Shown here piece by piece: positions 44,111 to 54,276 of a stretch of 64,000 nucleotides of DNA (position 1 is its first letter; each line of letters opens with the position of its first letter). A model generated the notes under the pieces. It worked only from the letters and a program-made list of their open reading frames with translations, did no database searches and had not been told where the DNA came from. Source of the DNA: Bacteroidales bacterium. GTDB taxonomy: Bacteria > Bacteroidota > Bacteroidia > Bacteroidales > FEN-979. A program made the position numbers and the translations under genes. Location: assembly GCA_023231005.1 (NCBI GenBank), contig JALNWG010000012.1:1-64000 (forward strand), written 5' to 3'.

Positions 44111-44917
44111 ATGAAATTTCCGTTAAAAAATAGCGTTCCCTTCTGGCTTGGAAGGAAATTAAGAGGAGGCTACCAAAAGATTCTTGGACTCATGTATAGT
44201 GGTGATTTTTACTATTGCCCATACTGCCAAAGAAGCTTTCGTAAATTACTACCGGGTGGGTATGATATTCCAGTTCTTTATGAGAAGCAGGTAATTGGCG
44301 CAGGGTATAGAGAAAATGATGTTTGTCCCCGGTGCTTTTCTCTTGATAGAGACCGTTTATTATACATATTCCTTGAAGAGGAAACTACAATTTTCACTTC
44401 TCCGATTACTCTTTTTCATGTTGCTCCAGAAGGATGCCTAAGATCCCTTCTTTCTTCACTTCCTAACATAACCTATGTTCCGGGTGTAAAATACCTCGAG
44501 GGGTATTATTATAAGCGTCAGATAAATCTTTTAGATATTACAAGTATCCCTTATGACAAAGAAGTTTTTGATGTGATTATTTGCAACCATGTACTCGAAC
44601 ATATCCAGAATGATAAACTAGCGATAAGCGAGCTTTATCGTGTACTAAAACCTGGGGGGTGGGCAATATTACAGGTTCCTATTTCAAAGAACCTCCCTAC
44701 GACCTTTGAAGACAACTCGGTCACCTCTCCCGAAGACAGAGAACGGGTCTTTGGTCAGTTTGATCATGTTAGGATTTATGGTCAGGATTATAAAGATCGT
44801 TTGGAAAATGCAGGTTTTTCTGTTAGAAAGTTTAACCCAACAATGGAAAATATTTCTATGGATATCCATAAATATGCCATCAATCCAGAAGAAAATTTGT
44901 ATATTGCTTATAAATAA
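44111..44917 (+). CDS. Zinc-ribbon class I SAM-dependent methyltransferase
   Basis: This 268-aa protein has an N-terminal CxxC-x32-CxxC zinc-ribbon-like site (Cys36, Cys39, Cys72, Cys75; YYCPYCQRSFRKLLPGG, VCPRCFSLDRDRLL) and a methyltransferase fold with FDVIICNHVLEHIQNDKLAISELYRVLKPGGWAILQVP. SAM motif I is atypical (LFHVAPEGCLRSLL), which is usual for this subgroup. These proteins are common in surface-polysaccharide loci and are thought to methylate sugars, often at chain ends; the exact target here is unknown. Confidence 0.85.
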   Translation: MKFPLKNSVPFWLGRKLRGGYQKILGLMYSGDFYYCPYCQRSFRKLLPGGYDIPVLYEKQVIGAGYRENDVCPRCFSLDRDRLLYIFLEEETTIFTSPITLFHVAPEGCLRSLLSSLPNITYVPGVKYLEGYYYKRQINLLDITSIPYDKEVFDVIICNHVLEHIQNDKLAISELYRVLKPGGWAILQVPISKNLPTTFEDNSVTSPEDRERVFGQFDHVRIYGQDYKDRLENAGFSVRKFNPTMENISMDIHKYAINPEENLYIAYK

Positions 44918-44925
44918 TTTTCACG

Positions 44926-46344
44926 ATGACACTTTTCAATAGTATTTGTTTACTCCTGTTTCTTTTTCTTTTATCATTGCTTTGTTATTGCCAATACCTT
45001 ATATCAAGGAAAAACAAACAAATTACCTGTCTTCAACGCCAAAAGAAAGATGAATTAGAGAAAATCAATAACGAACTTATAACATTAAAAGAGCGTATCA
45101 ACCAACAAAATAAGGACCAGGAAATATCAATTTACGGTATAACAGGAGAGCGTGATAAAAAAGATTTCACATTAAAACGCGCATTGAAAAGATCTGAAGA
45201 GGCGAATTTCCTAAAGAATGCTTTTCTATCAAATATAAGTCAGGAGATCCGTACTCCGTTGAATAACATTATTGGTTTTTCAAGTCTTCTTGAAGCAGAA
45301 ATTTCCCTTCTTGAAAACAAGGAACTATTTGATTATGCCAAAGCTATCTCAGAAAGTGGGGACCGACTTCTCCATCTTTTAAATAACATTCTCGACATCA
45401 GCAAGTTGGAAGCTAATGACATGCAACTTGTATTGAAACCTAGTAATGTAAATACGATAATAGCCAATGCTACCCAGTTGTTCATATTCAAAGCGAATGA
45501 ACAAAAATTGAAATTAAATCTGATAACCAATGAAATTCCGGATGTTTTGATCGATGAAAAAGGATTGACCAAAGTAATTACTGCCATCGTTGATAACGCA
45601 ATAAAATATACAAAGAACGGATTTATCAATATTTCTACTGAATTTCTTCAAGATAAAAATGAAATCTCCATTCGAATAAAAGATACCGGCATTGGAATCG
45701 ACACCTCCTATTTACCATCAATATTTGATCCTTTTCGACAGGATAGTTTAGGATATACTACAGAACAACAAGGGGCGGGACTTGGATTACCTCTGGCAAA
45801 GAGCATTGTTGACTTAATGCGGGGACGGATTGAAATAGAATCGGCAAAAGGTATTGGGACGACAGTCACTGTATTTTTTCCATCTGAAAAAACTGTCAAA
45901 GAGGATCCTTCAGTAAAAAGAAGCATTGATCAAAAACAAAAATTCAAGTCATTGCAAGGATTGGAAATATTCATTGTTGAAGATGACCTGATGAATAAAA
46001 TTGTGTTGTATGAAATGACAAAAAAACTTGGAAATGTTATCACGGCTATAAATGGAGATGAAACTCTAAAGGTTATTGATCAACAATATAAGGAAGGGCG
46101 GATTTTCGACATTATGCTTTTTGATATCAATCTTCCCCCACCTTGGGACGGGATAAAATTGATGCATGAAGTCAGAAAAAAATGGAAGGAATACCAATCT
46201 ATTCCTTTTGTGGCACAAACTGCATACGCTATGGCTGGTGATAAAGAAAAACTTTTAGAAGCTGGTTTTGATGATTATATTTCAAAACCTATTAATCAAC
46301 AAGAATTATATTCTATTATTAAAAATCAATTGAACAAATTATAA
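44926..46344 (+). CDS. Hybrid histidine kinase-like protein lacking the phospho-acceptor histidine
   Basis: The 472-aa protein has one N-terminal membrane helix (residues 3-23), a coiled coil, a HisKA-like dimerisation domain, an ATP-binding domain (DNAIKYT, DTGIGI, GAGLGL all intact) and a C-terminal receiver with Asp400 (MLFDINLPPPWDG, where PP is an insertion). The H-box reads SNISQEIRTP: codon 106 is CAG (Gln) in place of the catalytic His, so autophosphorylation as normally understood is not possible. No extracellular sensor domain is present. It is followed at once by a kinase with an intact H-box, so it may act as a partner, a scaffold, a phosphatase or a phosphate sink. Confidence 0.88.
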   Translation: MTLFNSICLLLFLFLLSLLCYCQYLISRKNKQITCLQRQKKDELEKINNELITLKERINQQNKDQEISIYGITGERDKKDFTLKRALKRSEEANFLKNAFLSNISQEIRTPLNNIIGFSSLLEAEISLLENKELFDYAKAISESGDRLLHLLNNILDISKLEANDMQLVLKPSNVNTIIANATQLFIFKANEQKLKLNLITNEIPDVLIDEKGLTKVITAIVDNAIKYTKNGFINISTEFLQDKNEISIRIKDTGIGIDTSYLPSIFDPFRQDSLGYTTEQQGAGLGLPLAKSIVDLMRGRIEIESAKGIGTTVTVFFPSEKTVKEDPSVKRSIDQKQKFKSLQGLEIFIVEDDLMNKIVLYEMTKKLGNVITAINGDETLKVIDQQYKEGRIFDIMLFDINLPPPWDGIKLMHEVRKKWKEYQSIPFVAQTAYAMAGDKEKLLEAGFDDYISKPINQQELYSIIKNQLNKL

Positions 46345-46345
46345 T

Positions 46346-47638
46346 ATGGAGGATACTAAAAAACAAATTGCAGAACTTAAACAGCAGATCCTTGAGTTAA
46401 AATCGTTACTCGAACAAACACGTATTGATGCGGAAAATGCAAACAAATCAAAAACCATGTTTCTTGCAAACATGAGTCATGAGATCAGAACTCCTATGAA
46501 TAGTATCATAGGAATTTATAATGTACTCAATCAAACAGACCTTTCATCAGAACAAAAAGAATTCCTTGATATTATCAATATTTCAAGCCATAATCTTCTC
46601 GCTATTATTAATGATATCCTGGATCTGTCGAAAATTGAAGCTGGACAATTAAAACTTGAGAATAAACCTTTTTTTCTCCATGAAGAAATTCATCAGGTTA
46701 TCAAACTTCTGTCGATTAAAGCCAAAGGGAAAGGAATCGATCTTTTTTCAAAAATTCAATCTACTGTACCTGTTTGCGTTACAGGAGACTCGAACAGATT
46801 AAAACAGATATTGATCAATCTTACCAATAATGCGATCAAATTCACAAATGAAGGTCATGTAGAACTGTCTGTAGAAACCATCAATCCGGATAGCACAAAT
46901 TTTTGCCAGAATCAAAAATATATCAGGGATGATTTTGTGCAGAAAATTAAAGAAAACCCCGAAAATGTTATTCTGAAATTTGAGGTTGTTGATTCTGGAA
47001 TTGGGATTTCATCAGAAGAACAAGAGAATTTATTTCATGAATTTGCTCAGTTACAAAATCCTTTGATAAAAAAATTTGAAGGTTCTGGATTGGGGCTTTC
47101 CATTTCTAAAAACCTCACTCAACTGATGAATGGTAAAATTGGAGTGATCAGTGAAAAAGGAAAAGGGTCTACTTTTTGGTTTACCTTATTGCTAGAAAAA
47201 GCAGATGAAGAAGGCTTGCTTAGAGATCAATTAGGAAAAATTTCAAAACCCCGAAAAATAAGACCATTATCCATTTTATTAGTTGAAGATAACCTATTGA
47301 ACCAGAAATTTGCCATGACTAGCTTGCAGCGGGCTGGACATAATGTTGATCTGGCTGAGAATGGAAAAATTGCCGTTGAGAAATTTAGAAATCATCAATT
47401 TGACCTCATCCTTATGGATATTGCCATGCCGGTAATGGATGGCATTGAAGCTACTCATGTGATCAGGGAACTCGAATCAAAAACCGGAAAAAGAAAAATT
47501 AAAATTGTTGCTATAACTGCGCATGTTATGGTTACTGACCGAGATAAATGTCTGGCAGCAGGAATGGATGAATACATTTCCAAACCTTACCGTCCCCAAG
47601 AGCTTATGGCCATTATCGAACAGTTTGACTGGGAATGA
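46346..47638 (+). CDS. Soluble hybrid histidine kinase
   Basis: This 430-aa cytosolic protein begins with a short coiled coil and then HisKA with an intact SHEIRTP (His45), the ATP-binding domain (NLTNNAIKFT, DSGIGI, GSGLGLSIS) and a receiver with Asp358 (LILMDIAMPVMDG) and Lys (ISKPYRP). There is no membrane helix and no sensor domain, so input must come from a partner. The gene begins one base after the preceding stop, and the two proteins share the same coiled coil-HisKA start, which suggests heterodimers. It converges with the deacetylase-like gene 20 bp away. Confidence 0.9.
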   Translation: MEDTKKQIAELKQQILELKSLLEQTRIDAENANKSKTMFLANMSHEIRTPMNSIIGIYNVLNQTDLSSEQKEFLDIINISSHNLLAIINDILDLSKIEAGQLKLENKPFFLHEEIHQVIKLLSIKAKGKGIDLFSKIQSTVPVCVTGDSNRLKQILINLTNNAIKFTNEGHVELSVETINPDSTNFCQNQKYIRDDFVQKIKENPENVILKFEVVDSGIGISSEEQENLFHEFAQLQNPLIKKFEGSGLGLSISKNLTQLMNGKIGVISEKGKGSTFWFTLLLEKADEEGLLRDQLGKISKPRKIRPLSILLVEDNLLNQKFAMTSLQRAGHNVDLAENGKIAVEKFRNHQFDLILMDIAMPVMDGIEATHVIRELESKTGKRKIKIVAITAHVMVTDRDKCLAAGMDEYISKPYRPQELMAIIEQFDWE

Positions 47639-47657
47639 TCTTTTTTCTCGAAAATAT

Positions 47658-50600
47658 TTACTTTTTAATAAATTGGAAATCGAATCTCTGCTTCCCCTTA
47701 ATTATATTGATAAAATAGCAACCTGGAAGAAAATCTGCAACTCGAATTGTATACAAAGGCTCACAAAGTTTTAAATGTCTTATAACCTTTCCGTTTAAAT
47801 CCAGAATATTAACAGTCACCGTCTCTTTTTCCTGATAAGATAAATCAGAAATGCATATTTCCTGATCAGCTGGGTTTGGAAATACTCGGAAAGGATTGAA
47901 GGCATTATTCTCTTGTATCCCGGTACAAGCGATAAAATCCACATAAGCGGTATCCATATTTGCACAACCATTTTTTGTAACATATACCCAGATTGGGAAA
48001 AAACCAATTCCCCTACCCACAGAATCCACAATGGTAATTGAATCAGTTGCTCCATTTGACCATTGGTAATTATCAAATCCAGGTCCAGCATGCAAAATGA
48101 TAGAATTTTCCACACACAGCGTTGTATCAGGCTGTGCAAAAATAGCAGGTAATGGATTTACTTTTGTGGTTATTGTATCTGCATTGCTACAGCCAGTTTC
48201 ATCGGTAAAGGTGTACCAAACATTATTCAGACCAATATTTGCAATACTTGGAAAAAATTGTTTATTGACCAATCCGGAAGTTGCATGAAAAAATCCTCCT
48301 AAGGGTTGTCCATTCAGATTAACAGGTTCATCATCTGAACAATAAGCAGGTAAAAGACCGGATAATGTGACAATAGGTAAGGAATTGACAGTAATTATCA
48401 GACTGTCGCTTGCATAACAATTATATTGATTGGTAACAAATACAGAATATTGAGTAGTAACGACAGGTTTGACAACAATAGAAGCTACGGTATCACCTGT
48501 ATTCCAAAGATAATGATCACCACCTATTGCTGTCAACCTCATACTATCTCCCCAACAAATAGTCGTATCGGGAGGCAAACCAGGATCCGGATCTGGATAA
48601 CGAATGACCTGTACACTGTCTTTATTAACGTTCCCTAAGGGATTGATGCAAATAACCTTGTACCATGTTGTTTTTGTAGGATTTACAATGGGATTGAAAA
48701 TGCCTGGGTTAGAAATTGTCGAATCGTAAGGTACAGAATTCCACTGAATAATATCATTGTCCAGAGTATCCAACAAAGACAGCATGAGTGGATTCCCTTT
48801 ACAAAGAGTGGGAATTTTATTTGATATAAATTTCACGAAACAGCTATCTTTAATCCCTTCCAAATCCTGAGCAACAAGATAAACACTATCAGTCCCAATC
48901 CAAAAAGATTTTGGCTTCTGAACATCCAAAAGGTTCTCTGGAGTGATTGATAAATTTAAAGTGGAAACCCCGCTAATTGTCCAGATGACAGGAGTACCGG
49001 GAGTAATAGAATCAATTACCAGGGTATTTAGATCAATGGATTGAAAAGGCTCGTTGGCTGTAATTACCTGATCAGGAAGATGAGTGGTCTTGAGAAAACC
49101 TGAAGAACGTAAATCCATGCCACTGATTTTAACAGTATCATTATTCAGTCCATCATTAGCAATTAAAATATTAACGATTGAAGCATTTTCCGGGACATTA
49201 AGAATTTGAAACTTTTTTACCCATGCAATAGAATCAACAGAAAACTCCATATTATAGTTGCCCCCAGTTTCCGGAAAATAAAAATTAACCAATACTTTGC
49301 TCGTGTCATTAGAACTTCTTTTTACCCAGATCGAAAATTTATTATCACCTTTTTCCAAGCCCGCAAGGGCCGTTATCTGACAAATATTACCTGATCCGCC
49401 AATCATAAAGCAACGGTTTCCACTCACCTCAACACCATCGCTCAAACTATATATTCCCAGGTTTGAACTGTTTTGATCGTAGCCGTCTGGGAAATTATTT
49501 CCATCCAAATCGGTATTAAGCTTTGGAAAAATATTTGTTACACGATTTGGAATGCTATCGTACAACATAGCCGTCCATTGATGATATGTCAGAACCGGAA
49601 TATTGCTGGCAACACACCAATTCAACAAGCTATCAACTCTGGATAGATATCCATTCCACCCACCTGGGGGACTATCAATAAAATAAGATAAATCGACTTT
49701 GATATAATGCTTGGCAAAAGAATTAACAATTTCACTTTTATTCCAAGTAAGATCATGATTTTCAATGGAAATATCACCAGACTGTAGCGAAAATTGCTTT
49801 GTTCCACTTGGATTATATTCATTGTAACAAAAAAATGCAGCATTGGTATAATTAGATGCAGCAGTATAGTTTAAGGAGTCACCAAGAAAGGATTTAATTT
49901 CATAAGCGTTAATCCATGGCATTTGACCCGAAGGATGAATCCAGGTATAAGGACGTGGAATGTTCAAATCCGAATATATTTTAAGTGAATGAGAACCAAG
50001 TAGCTGAACCGCTGCTGGGTGCATGAAAACATCACGTTGAGTGAGTTTGTGATAGGAAATACCATTCATTATCCCCATGTCTAATGGCTCACCCCAAAAT
50101 GATTTTACTTTCAAGGTATCCGGATCAAAAGGATTTTTATTTTTCAGATCATACCATAGACAAGGCTTATGAGTAAACCCAAAAAGGATAGAAAAAAAGT
50201 AAGGATTCCCATTTAAATCCGAAAATTCACCATTGTTAATACTGATAACAGTATTTCCGATGATGTTTACCAATCCTTCGTTATGACTTTGCGTTGTATC
50301 GATGGAATAATATTTCAAACAAACTTGTTGGCCATAAAAATGATCCACCCCTGGATGATTTGAATAAATACTTGTATCCTGAAGGCTGAGCAATGAAAAA
50401 TATTGAGTTTGATGAGTTGGAGTATTATCCATCACTTCATTACCTAATTGAATATAAGACTTTAAGGAGTCAACATAAGGTAAATTTAGTGGAAGTGACC
50501 AAGATGTAATCCCTAAACAGAAGTTCTTTTGATATCTACTAAAAATGTTTTTGAATTGGGATAATTTAGTTAGTGAAGGATTATTATCAACCCGGAAACA

Positions 50601-50732
50601 GACTCCCCCTGTCTTAGTCAGATATTGAGCGCTGATATTGTTTGAAAATGGAAAAATCATCAAGATTATCGCAAGCCTTGCAATCAGATTATAGGTGAGT
50701 AAATGCTTCTCACGTTTGCCATTAGTTAGCAT
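47658..50732 (-). CDS. Secreted polysaccharide deacetylase-like protein with T9SS type A sorting domain
   Basis: The 1024-aa protein has a signal peptide (about 1-36) and a NodB-like domain (about 40-390) that begins GGVCFRVDNNPS and has GNEVMDNTPTHQTQYF where NodB enzymes have GHE..nH(S/T)xxH. One of the two zinc histidines is therefore replaced by Asn. There follow a carbohydrate-binding-like beta-sandwich (390-545), Ig/PKD-like repeats (LNGQPLGGFFHATSGLVNKQFFP, QPDTTLCVENSIILHAGPGFDNYQWSNG) and a type A T9SS tail (VFPNPADQEICISD...LNGKVIRHL). It is exported through the outer membrane. It is paralogous to the gene at 51675 and overlaps the PorP stop by 11 bp. Confidence 0.75.
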   Translation of the reverse strand: MLTNGKREKHLLTYNLIARLAIILMIFPFSNNISAQYLTKTGGVCFRVDNNPSLTKLSQFKNIFSRYQKNFCLGITSWSLPLNLPYVDSLKSYIQLGNEVMDNTPTHQTQYFSLLSLQDTSIYSNHPGVDHFYGQQVCLKYYSIDTTQSHNEGLVNIIGNTVISINNGEFSDLNGNPYFFSILFGFTHKPCLWYDLKNKNPFDPDTLKVKSFWGEPLDMGIMNGISYHKLTQRDVFMHPAAVQLLGSHSLKIYSDLNIPRPYTWIHPSGQMPWINAYEIKSFLGDSLNYTAASNYTNAAFFCYNEYNPSGTKQFSLQSGDISIENHDLTWNKSEIVNSFAKHYIKVDLSYFIDSPPGGWNGYLSRVDSLLNWCVASNIPVLTYHQWTAMLYDSIPNRVTNIFPKLNTDLDGNNFPDGYDQNSSNLGIYSLSDGVEVSGNRCFMIGGSGNICQITALAGLEKGDNKFSIWVKRSSNDTSKVLVNFYFPETGGNYNMEFSVDSIAWVKKFQILNVPENASIVNILIANDGLNNDTVKISGMDLRSSGFLKTTHLPDQVITANEPFQSIDLNTLVIDSITPGTPVIWTISGVSTLNLSITPENLLDVQKPKSFWIGTDSVYLVAQDLEGIKDSCFVKFISNKIPTLCKGNPLMLSLLDTLDNDIIQWNSVPYDSTISNPGIFNPIVNPTKTTWYKVICINPLGNVNKDSVQVIRYPDPDPGLPPDTTICWGDSMRLTAIGGDHYLWNTGDTVASIVVKPVVTTQYSVFVTNQYNCYASDSLIITVNSLPIVTLSGLLPAYCSDDEPVNLNGQPLGGFFHATSGLVNKQFFPSIANIGLNNVWYTFTDETGCSNADTITTKVNPLPAIFAQPDTTLCVENSIILHAGPGFDNYQWSNGATDSITIVDSVGRGIGFFPIWVYVTKNGCANMDTAYVDFIACTGIQENNAFNPFRVFPNPADQEICISDLSYQEKETVTVNILDLNGKVIRHLKLCEPLYTIRVADFLPGCYFINIIKGKQRFDFQFIKK

Positions 50733-51651
50733 AATCTTTTATTTGTAATGGTTTAGTTTCAGATGATTTTATTCGATATCCAATAGATATTTCATGAGTT
50801 CCACCGCCTAAACCTTGCATTGCAAATCCGTTAAATTCGTAATTATAATTAAGGATAATGGATTTGATGATTGACAACCCTGCAGTGACACCGAGAATAT
50901 TATTTTTCCTGTACATAAGTCCAAACCAGTAATTGTCTTTATAGTTTACCAAGGTACTTAAATCAATGGTCCAGGAACTGAATTGGGTATTTCTAAAAAG
51001 AAAATCGAATTTCAATCTCCAGTCAGGACTGACATTCACTGCATAATTCGCATATAATAGCCAGTTTCGATCCATTGTTAAAATACGGTCGTAAGAACTC
51101 CCAGAATAGAATGAATTATTATTGAATAATAGTGGGAAAGAAATACAGAAATTCAAATCCCTCCAATTATATAGCAAACTTGCACCAACATTGAAATAGG
51201 TTTCGGTTATCTTATCACCTCCTGTTAATAATGGATCGGTAGGATCACTAACTAAAAGATCCGTCAGATCAATAGAATTTTGATAACAGGCAGCATTAAT
51301 CCCGAAACTTAAGAAATGATCTGCTGCAACCTGCAGGTGATACGCAAAATTTAAGTTAAAAGTAAGATTTTTGACTCTTCCTGCTTTATTTATCAATATA
51401 TTCCCTCCCAAACCAATGTTCTTAGCCAATTGACCATCGAGATTTATATTACCAATCACAGGAGCTCCAGATAATTTAGTCCATTCACTCCGATGAGTCA
51501 AAATGGTTTGAAATTTATAATATTTACCTGTAAAGGCAGGAGAAATTGAAGATGGGTTAATAAGATAGTTATCTAAAATAGGAAACTGTTGGCCTAAAAG
51601 TCCAGTAAGTGAGAGGAAAAACAGAAAAATCGTAAGATTCGATTTTCTCAT
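50722..51651 (-). CDS. PorP/SprF-family type IX secretion membrane protein
   Basis: This 309-aa protein has a signal peptide (MRKSNLTIFLFFLSLTGLLGQQ) and the PorP/SprF pattern: FPILDNYLINPSSISPAFTGKYYKF near the start, HRSEWTKLSGAPVIGNINLDGQLAKNIGLGGNI, and barrel-like strands to the C-terminus (GGGTHEISIGYRIK). PorP/SprF proteins are outer-membrane partners that hold particular T9SS cargo at the surface, especially type B-tailed proteins, which is exactly what the upstream gene encodes. It is co-transcribed between the two deacetylase-like genes. Confidence 0.9.
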   Translation of the reverse strand: MRKSNLTIFLFFLSLTGLLGQQFPILDNYLINPSSISPAFTGKYYKFQTILTHRSEWTKLSGAPVIGNINLDGQLAKNIGLGGNILINKAGRVKNLTFNLNFAYHLQVAADHFLSFGINAACYQNSIDLTDLLVSDPTDPLLTGGDKITETYFNVGASLLYNWRDLNFCISFPLLFNNNSFYSGSSYDRILTMDRNWLLYANYAVNVSPDWRLKFDFLFRNTQFSSWTIDLSTLVNYKDNYWFGLMYRKNNILGVTAGLSIIKSIILNYNYEFNGFAMQGLGGGTHEISIGYRIKSSETKPLQIKDYAN

Positions 51652-51674
51652 TGGTTTTTGTTTTTCATCATAAT

Positions 51675-54263
51675 CTATTTGAGAATATTAACAGTTCCCT
51701 GAAATACTTTTCTATTCTTACAACGGACTAAGTAGTAGTAAGTATCATTGGTAAGAACTTTATCATGAAACAATCCATCCCAGTCATTTTGATAGTTAAC
51801 TTCTGAAAAAACATGTTCTCCATACCGGTTGTATATGTCAACATCACAAGGTCCCACATCAAGAAGATTTAAGATTTCCCAGTAATCATTTTTTCCATCG
51901 CTATTCGGTGTAAAAAGGTTCATGATAATAGGGATATCACTATACTCTTTTACGTAGGTACGAAATGATTTTTGTGAAGAACATTTATTTTTATATACAT
52001 AAACTGAATAAGTTCCACTTTCATAAATCGTAATTTCAAGAGCTTTGCTTCCATTAGACCAATAAACACTATCATATAATCCAGACGGAACACTAACAAC
52101 CACGCTATCTCCTTTATAAAAAACCGTATCATTTGAAAATTGTATTGATACCGTTGGGTTACCCGAAATTGTAACGATATTGATTTTGGAATCATTACAA
52201 TCGTTAATCGTTGTAACCGATAGACTCACGTTAAAATCTCCCGAGGTAACGAATGAATGAATCGGATTTTCTTCATGAGACAGGGGTTCACCATCACCAA
52301 AATTCCAGCTATAGGAAATAACAGTATCACAAATTACCGAAGAGGTGTTTACAAATTGAATGGGTTGTTCCACACACTCATTTTCAAATGTAAAATCAGC
52401 AAGAACCTCACCAACCCCTACTAATTTATATATTGCCTTTATTTCCCCCTTCTTGTTCATTACTTTAAGGCCCACATTATGATATCCGGATGATGAAAAA
52501 GCATAAGAGACCACAGAGCCTGTTCCATCATCAAATTTCCCATCTCCGTTCAAATCCCAAGAATATGAAATGATATCATCAAAAGGGGTGGATGTACTGG
52601 TCAATATCGTTGTGTTACCAACACATACTTTAGTGTAATTAAAATCAACAATCAAAGGGCCTGTTGTGGTTAAGGACATACCACTGATTTTAACAGATCC
52701 GGGGACGGAAGAGGTGTTGGTAAAGAAAACATTAACAAGATTGATCGAATCAGAAATTGCTAAAGTATCAGTCTGCTTTTCCCAATTGACTGAATTAGCA
52801 AGAAACTGAAAAGACTTCGTCGTGCCATTTTCAGGAAAATAAAATTGTACCTCAATAGTGGCATTTACACCTTCATTAGCTTTTGTATAAATTGAGAATG
52901 CATTTTTCCCTTTTTGAAGTCCACCAAGACTTGAGATAGAACAGATCGTACCAGTTTCACTTATTTGAAAGCAACAATTTCCGCTCTCTGGTACTCCGTC
53001 ATTAGTAGAATAAATCCCTTTGTAACCAACCGTATTATTATAGCCATCAGGGAATAGATCTTCATCAAGATCAACATTGAGTTTGGGAATAGCATTGATG
53101 GAACCATTTGGTGTATAATCATATAGAATTGCCTTCCATTGAGCATGTGTATTTACAGGAATATCATTCCGGGAACACCAAAATAATAAACTATCTACTC
53201 GCTGCAAGAAAGAAGTCCACCCTCCAAGAGGGTTGTAAAGATCTGACAATACAATGGTTGTATAATTTTTAGCTATCTGGTTAGCAATTAATTTTTTATT
53301 CCATTTAAAGAACGTTGACTCAAATGAAGTCGTTCCAAATTGCATCCCAAATGGTTTTATTCCATTGGGGTTATATTCATTGAAACATAATAATGATGGA
53401 TAATAATAAGAGGCTGCTTCTTTGTATAAAAGATTGTCTCCAAAATTGTCTTTGATTTCAGTAGTGGAAAAATAAGGCATTTTACCGCCTGGATGAATCC
53501 AGGTAATTGGACGGGGTATACTAAGATCTGAACAAATTTTCAGAGTCCGTTTACCCAGAAGTTGAATTGCTTGCGGAGACATAATAATGTCATTACGGGA
53601 AAGTAAATGATAAGAAACATTATCAAGGATTCCCAAGTCAATTGGCCCTTCCCAAAAGGTTTGAACATATACTGTATCAACATCATTTGGGTTGGTTGCA
53701 TGAATGGAGGTCCACAAACAAATTTTATTAAGTTGGCGAAAATAGAGAGCAATGAAGTTGGATAAATCTTTAAATTCACCCGGAATTCTACTAATTATCA
53801 TATTACCCTCTATTTTCACTAACCCTTCATTATGGGATTTACTGGTATCGAAAGAAGAGTATTTTAAACATACCCGCGAACCGATAAAGTGATCAACCCC
53901 AAGATCACCGATGTATAAAGAAGTATCTTGTTCATTTAAAAGATCAAAATATTGGGTTTGTCCAGTGGGAGAATGATCCATTAACTCATGCCCTTTTAAT
54001 TGTAATTTCTTAATAAATTGGACATAGTCGAGATGTAATGGAAAATCTCCCACACTCATTGACATACCGAAATTCATTCCATATTTTGAAAAAACAGAAT
54101 CTACTTGTTTGAGTTTCTCGATTGACGGATTACCATCTATTCTAAAGCTGATCCCTCCTTTTTTGTTAGAAACAGGTTGAGAATAAACAATGTTGATGCA
54201 AAATACCAAGAAAACAATAAAACAAGTAAAATATTTAATTCCAAAACAGGAAGTAATCTTCAT
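51675..54263 (-). CDS. Secreted polysaccharide deacetylase-like protein with PKD domains and T9SS type B sorting domain
   Basis: The 862-aa protein starts at ATG 54263 (TTG 54269 adds two residues) with a signal peptide ending VYSQ. Residues 30-390 are NodB-like (GGISFRIDGNPSIEKLKQVDSVFSKYG, KGHELMDHSPTGQTQYF); the first His of HSxxH is kept but the second is Gly. A beta-sandwich follows (395-545), then two PKD domains (ISYSWDLNGDG, ISYSWNFGDGEP) and a C-terminal type B sorting domain (IIMNLFTPNSDGKNDYWEI ... DVDIYNRYGEHVF ... NDWDGLFHDKVLTNDTYYYLV). It pairs with the PorP/SprF gene 23 bp downstream. Confidence 0.8.
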   Translation of the reverse strand: MKITSCFGIKYFTCFIVFLVFCINIVYSQPVSNKKGGISFRIDGNPSIEKLKQVDSVFSKYGMNFGMSMSVGDFPLHLDYVQFIKKLQLKGHELMDHSPTGQTQYFDLLNEQDTSLYIGDLGVDHFIGSRVCLKYSSFDTSKSHNEGLVKIEGNMIISRIPGEFKDLSNFIALYFRQLNKICLWTSIHATNPNDVDTVYVQTFWEGPIDLGILDNVSYHLLSRNDIIMSPQAIQLLGKRTLKICSDLSIPRPITWIHPGGKMPYFSTTEIKDNFGDNLLYKEAASYYYPSLLCFNEYNPNGIKPFGMQFGTTSFESTFFKWNKKLIANQIAKNYTTIVLSDLYNPLGGWTSFLQRVDSLLFWCSRNDIPVNTHAQWKAILYDYTPNGSINAIPKLNVDLDEDLFPDGYNNTVGYKGIYSTNDGVPESGNCCFQISETGTICSISSLGGLQKGKNAFSIYTKANEGVNATIEVQFYFPENGTTKSFQFLANSVNWEKQTDTLAISDSINLVNVFFTNTSSVPGSVKISGMSLTTTGPLIVDFNYTKVCVGNTTILTSTSTPFDDIISYSWDLNGDGKFDDGTGSVVSYAFSSSGYHNVGLKVMNKKGEIKAIYKLVGVGEVLADFTFENECVEQPIQFVNTSSVICDTVISYSWNFGDGEPLSHEENPIHSFVTSGDFNVSLSVTTINDCNDSKINIVTISGNPTVSIQFSNDTVFYKGDSVVVSVPSGLYDSVYWSNGSKALEITIYESGTYSVYVYKNKCSSQKSFRTYVKEYSDIPIIMNLFTPNSDGKNDYWEILNLLDVGPCDVDIYNRYGEHVFSEVNYQNDWDGLFHDKVLTNDTYYYLVRCKNRKVFQGTVNILK

Positions 54264-54276
54264 CACCAAACAAGTT

